Positions 60,286-64,000 of a DNA stretch of 64,000 nt are shown in pieces. The stretch spans positions 44,706,979 through 44,770,978 of the forward strand of contig NC_090704.1 in NCBI RefSeq assembly GCF_040954835.1, given 5' to 3'. Each line of letters opens with the position of its first letter. Position 1 is the stretch's first letter. Origin of the DNA: Lepisosteus oculatus. Taxonomy: Eukaryota > Chordata > Actinopteri > Semionotiformes > Lepisosteidae. Made by a program: the position numbers and the translations under genes. Below the pieces are notes generated by a model. It was not told the DNA's origin. It was given only the letters and a program-made list of their open reading frames with translations, and ran no database searches.

Positions 60286-60328
60286 AAAGGTTTTGCTTGA
60301 ATTAAAGTGTAATTCAAGCAAAACCTTT
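60286..60328. repeat. Perfect 18-bp inverted repeat with 7-base loop
   Basis: aaaggttttgcttgaatt pairs perfectly with aattcaagcaaaaccttt across the loop aaagtgt. Pairing stops beyond the 18 bp, which is shorter than a typical miRNA precursor. Confidence 0.9.
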
Positions 60329-60779
60329 GCAGTCATGTCCGTGCAGATCTGTGCTCCAAATTGATTCTGAATGAACTGGCTTCAGTTGCTCAATGACTCT
60401 CATGGATGCCTGTCATCTCATGCTCAGCTGCAGCTGAGTGTGGATTCAGTTGAAAAGTGGAACATCAGTTAGAAGTGTGAAGTTTATGGCAGATTAACTT
60501 TGTAAGCAATTGGATTTCAGGGTAAAAAAAAAACTCTCAAATGGACTGTTCTTTCCACTATCATGTCTTTGGGACAGTAAGATGTCACCGAGATGAAGTA
60601 GAACCTTCATGTCTAAAACACTGGATATTTTTATTTGCAGAAAAGAGCGCTTTGTACTTTCTAACAGTATTCGGATGGCTTTTGTCATTGCATATAAGTG
60701 AACATGCTGCTATTTAACCTCGTTTCACGGCAGGAAGGTGTTTTAAACGTAATTGTACGTCATCATCTGTTCTAGCCCG

Positions 60780-61010
60780 TCAGAGATTGGATTGCTTTAA
60801 ACGTGCCCCCACCCCAGGGTGCCCCCCACCGGGTCTGAGTGGAGGCGGTTGCTCTGCACGATGGCGGCGTGGCAGCGCTTTCCAGAGTTACTCACCTGGA
60901 GAACGCGTGAGAGTTCTGGTCCCCCTCCCGCCCCGGAGTGTGGGGTTTGTGAGAGGAGGAGATCAGGAGGGGGCTGGGCAGCGCGTTCGCGGTAGGAGTT
61001 TATAGTCTGC
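60780..61010 (+). promoter_or_regulatory. CpG-rich patch with an ATG in good context
   Basis: A local GC- and CG-rich segment in AT-rich surroundings. An ATG at 60861 with A at -3 and G at +4 opens MAAWQRFPELLTWRTRESS and stays open for 44 codons to a possible donor (cg|gtagga at 60992). It could be a first exon or a CpG-island promoter. The product is not recognised. Confidence 0.3.
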
Positions 61011-61019
61011 CTTTGCAGC

Positions 61020-63860
61020 GCTTTTCACCCCTGCACAAACTGAACAATCAATAATGTAAATCTTAAAAGCCTGCGGCTCCGTGCCGGAGTAATCATTCCC
61101 TCCATTATCCGACAGAATTCCTCATTATAAAGCAAGCAGCTTTCATTGGTTCCCGAGAGACAGGGAGTCTCCGCTTGCGTTAGCGAGAGAGTCCTGTTGA
61201 CTTACTGTGACAGATATAGTAGATGTAGGACACAAACACTGATACGGCCTTGCCAACCAATAAGCAAAAGACAAAAACTGTTTTCACAAGAACAAGGGCT
61301 GCCAAGCCTACACAAAAAATAAATAAATCCAGCTCTCCATCTGGCTAATGAACTGAATTAAACCATAGTCTGTACATTAGCTGCTTCTATGTAATTGTTT
61401 TGTGAAGCACAGCCAGAGCAAATGCAAAGTGTTCTAGTTATGGAGTCAAAATCGATAGCTCTGGCATCAACAATTTCTCGTAATTAGCCCCTTTGCAATA
61501 TTGCTATTATCATCTATAGTAGTAACAGAAACCATTAGAATGGTTGCAAACGAGATGGGGCCATATGGTTATTCAGTAGAAAACCAGCCCAAAGATCTCA
61601 CCCAGCTATACATCAAACAGATTTTTCATCCTTTGATGCGAAACCCTTATTCCGCTACAGTACTTTACAGGCTTTGTTTCCTGTTGCTATTCTTTTAGAA
61701 TTTATTCCGGACCTACCAGTATTTTGATATCCGTTATAAAATCACTTTCCGGCAGTCATGTATCATTTGGTATATTGTGCCCTGTTCTCGCTGCAGCACG
61801 ACTGTTGGTTTGCGGATTTAGGTGTGACAGAGATGAATACCAGCACAGCTCAGATGGGGATCTGAGTTGAAAATAAGGCTCCCGCGGTTAGAAATGAATG
61901 AGTCCGTAGAACTGCACTACAGGAGAATAAGCGATTGAGAATTGAAACCGGGCCCTCCTCTGACAGCCAGCATCCAAGTCATTATAGCAGCTGGATGTCA
62001 GAAAAAAATCGTGATCGTTCTCTCTGTAGAAATATTGACATCATAGTGCCCACAGTCACAAGAACTCAGAAGCAAAGGAATGGAGGTCAGTCCTGGGGGG
62101 GGTCATGCCAAAATGTGTCTTATGGGAGATCACAAGGATTTGTAAAGAAAAAAAAAGATTCATAGAGGTGGCAGAGGACTTTGTGAAGTCAGTTTTAAAG
62201 ATTTAAAAGTTTCTGTGCCTGGGAAATCTCTCTCTCTTTTTCTGATCATGGAGAGATCTTGCATATTGTAATGAAATTATTTTGTTGATGTCTGCTGCAT
62301 TCACATTACATGTAGTTTGATTAGGGCGATTTCTATCCAACAGAGTGCAGTTTTCTCACTTCAGAGTATTGCAGCTGTTCTTTAGGATTTTATTATCAAT
62401 CTGCTCTGTCAGTGTCATTCTGAACTCTTTATCAGAAAGGACAACGTGAATTAATGATCCCTGTGGCTCTGTTGCCGGTGGCCTCCACCAAAACCATTCC
62501 TCGCTGTAATTTGCATGCCCTGTTTCCGGGGAACGCAGAGTGAGAGCTGTTCTTGGATGAACTACGTTTCCTTTAACCCTCTTTCCATTGTATTTGTGAA
62601 TCTGTGGATGAAAGCTTAGATTCCTCCACTGACCTGTGTCTTCAGTCGAAGTGGGGCAACCCCCCCAGCACAGTTACAGTGAAGCTATTTTGCTGCAGCC
62701 ATGTGGATTCAATTGGTGTATTTACACTGGCCTTTCATGTGAAGTCTTTGAATATAAATGGTAAGCACCCTCAGTTGGATTCTAACAAATGTCTTGTGTT
62801 ATTGCTGTCAAGTATAAATGCTCTGGCTGAGTTATTTATTCCTGCAGCAATGTTCCCACTGTTGTCTGTTGTATCTGGACATCATTTCCCCTGCCTCTGA
62901 GGATCACTTTTAGTGCTCTCGCAACCTCAGATGCCAGAATGTATATGGCTTCTCATACATCTCAATGAAATTAATATACAGCAAGCCAGGGCCTTAGCAA
63001 GAATAGCTGCTATGCTCCTTGTTGAAACAGTCTTTCTGTCAATCCACTCCCCCCGGCTTCCCCCGATGAGAAAAATAAGTCGTTTGAGGAGGAAGATTGG
63101 ACTAGGGATTTAATGTGATTGTTTAAGTATCCTTGTAAACATTTCTTCTCAATGTCTCCTGTTTTATATCCTTAACAATGATGAGGAAACAATGTTATAG
63201 GAACTACAACCTTCACAGTGCTCCTGATCCTAGCATGCACAATAACACCAATTACAGAAGCCATTTGCTGATTGCATAATCCAAAGCAAAATAAATACGT
63301 TTTAAGAATTGGTTTATAAAATTCTTTTGCACCACACGTCCTAATATAGTTCCATTACGGCATTTCAATAATGGATAAATAGTTCCTAGAAAAAGACAAC
63401 CATTGCTTGCTTCTCCTCCAGAGATGTCACAGGGCACCCTCTTTTCCACATGGTCACCTGGGTTCAGTTCATAGCAGTCAAATTTAACCAGACCACAACC
63501 AGAAATGATACTTTAAAAACCGCCCTTCTTTATTTAAAAGGCAGCAAGAAAGGGAGTAGTAGGAGCAAACAAACAAAATCTTTTCCAAACAACAATAGAG
63601 CCAGCGCACCGAAAAGCCTCTGCCTTTTATTGATGAAGATCTCTCCCTCCCCTCCCTCCCCTTTAACCTTCCACAATTCTCTTAAAGGCACCCTGCTCCT
63701 CCACTAACATTGTACACAGTATGTCACATTATACAAAAACATAATACACAAAAACAAACATTATTCCCATACAAACATCATTTCAGAATTTTTTGTTTCA
63801 TACAAGTATTGTAGGTTTTTGGATGATTGCTTTAAAGTTTTTTTAAATGGAGGTGAAGGC
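61020..63860. other. Gene-poor region, possible conserved non-coding DNA
   Basis: No exon recognised. Segments at 61060-61220, 61460-61520 (taattagcccctttgcaata) and 62420-62540 have the mixed motif-rich composition seen in developmental enhancers. This is inference. The remaining sequence is AT-rich. Confidence 0.3.
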
Positions 63861-63874
63861 AGCTTCCCTCCAGT

Positions 63875-63889
63875 CCACAAGAGGGCACT
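63875..63889 (+). promoter_or_regulatory. Candidate CTCF site
   Basis: CCACAAGAGGGCACT matches the CTCF core with one mismatch. It has the same orientation as the site at 35345. Confidence 0.4.
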
Positions 63890-64000
63890 GTGGAAACAGG
63901 CTGGCGGCCATCTGGTGACTGTTTCCTAGGCTTTAAATTGTGCCCTTACTCTGAATATGGTTTTGACTCTATATACCAAGCAAGTTCAACCCACCTGAGA

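Noticed and set aside
60286..60328. miRNA gene
   Set aside because: The stem is only 18 bp with no extension, too short for a Drosha substrate, and I recognise no known miRNA seed.
1..64000. CRISPR arrays, operons, bacterial insertion sequences or a viral genome
   Set aside because: The introns, SINEs and vertebrate gene content show eukaryotic nuclear DNA. No reverse transcriptase, integrase or viral gene was seen.

Overview
The window is vertebrate nuclear DNA, most likely from a ray-finned fish outside the compact-genome teleosts (a gar- or bowfin-like lineage is my guess). Evidence seen: GT-AG introns of hundreds to thousands of bases, a TNRC6C protein close to the human one as I remember it, a 5S-rRNA-derived SINE, several tRNA-derived SINE families, and fish-like simple repeats. 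The species assignment is inference.

Region 1 (1 to about 22.5 kb, + strand) is the 3' half of TNRC6C, the GW182-family scaffold of miRNA silencing. Fifteen coding exons (230-15051) join in one frame to 778 codons. They cover the end of the UBA domain, the Q-rich region, the PAM2 motif, the tryptophan-containing silencing region, the RRM and the C-terminus. The 5' half lies outside the window. A long AT-rich 3' UTR follows, with candidate poly(A) signals at 20087 and 22494 and a minisatellite of about 18 copies at 21320-22060.

Region 2 (26.6 to 43 kb, - strand, tail-to-tail with TNRC6C) holds two immunoglobulin-superfamily genes. The first (exons between 34057 and 27069) encodes a 366-residue type I membrane protein: signal peptide, two tandem V-type domains that both lack the usual core tryptophan, one membrane segment, and a tail with YEEM, YVNP and YYVSP tyrosine motifs. 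I read it as a CD7-like receptor. In human, CD7 and TNRC6C both lie on 17q25.3. The second gene (42864-40983) encodes signal peptide, IgV and IgC2-type domains, the layout of B7-family ligands. Its 3' end is unusual: two overlapping reading frames each encode a hydrophobic segment. Its intron carries an inverted repeat with a stem of about 59 bp.

Region 3 (43 to 64 kb) is gene-poor. It has SINE copies (43.8, 44.4, 48.1, 50.2-50.8, 53.4-53.6 and 59.4-59.7 kb), a promoter-like segment with spliced-looking non-coding exons at 51.1-51.9 kb, a CpG-rich patch with a MAA-start ORF at 60.8 kb, two weak fragments that may be decayed receptor exons (45.2 and 60.0 kb), and AT-rich homeodomain-type stretches that could be regulatory.

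TNRC6C acts in the cytoplasm in mRNA silencing. The two Ig genes would act at the immune-cell surface and are linked to TNRC6C only by chromosomal position. All splice junctions were inferred by eye from GT-AG signals, frame continuity and family knowledge; no alignment was run.
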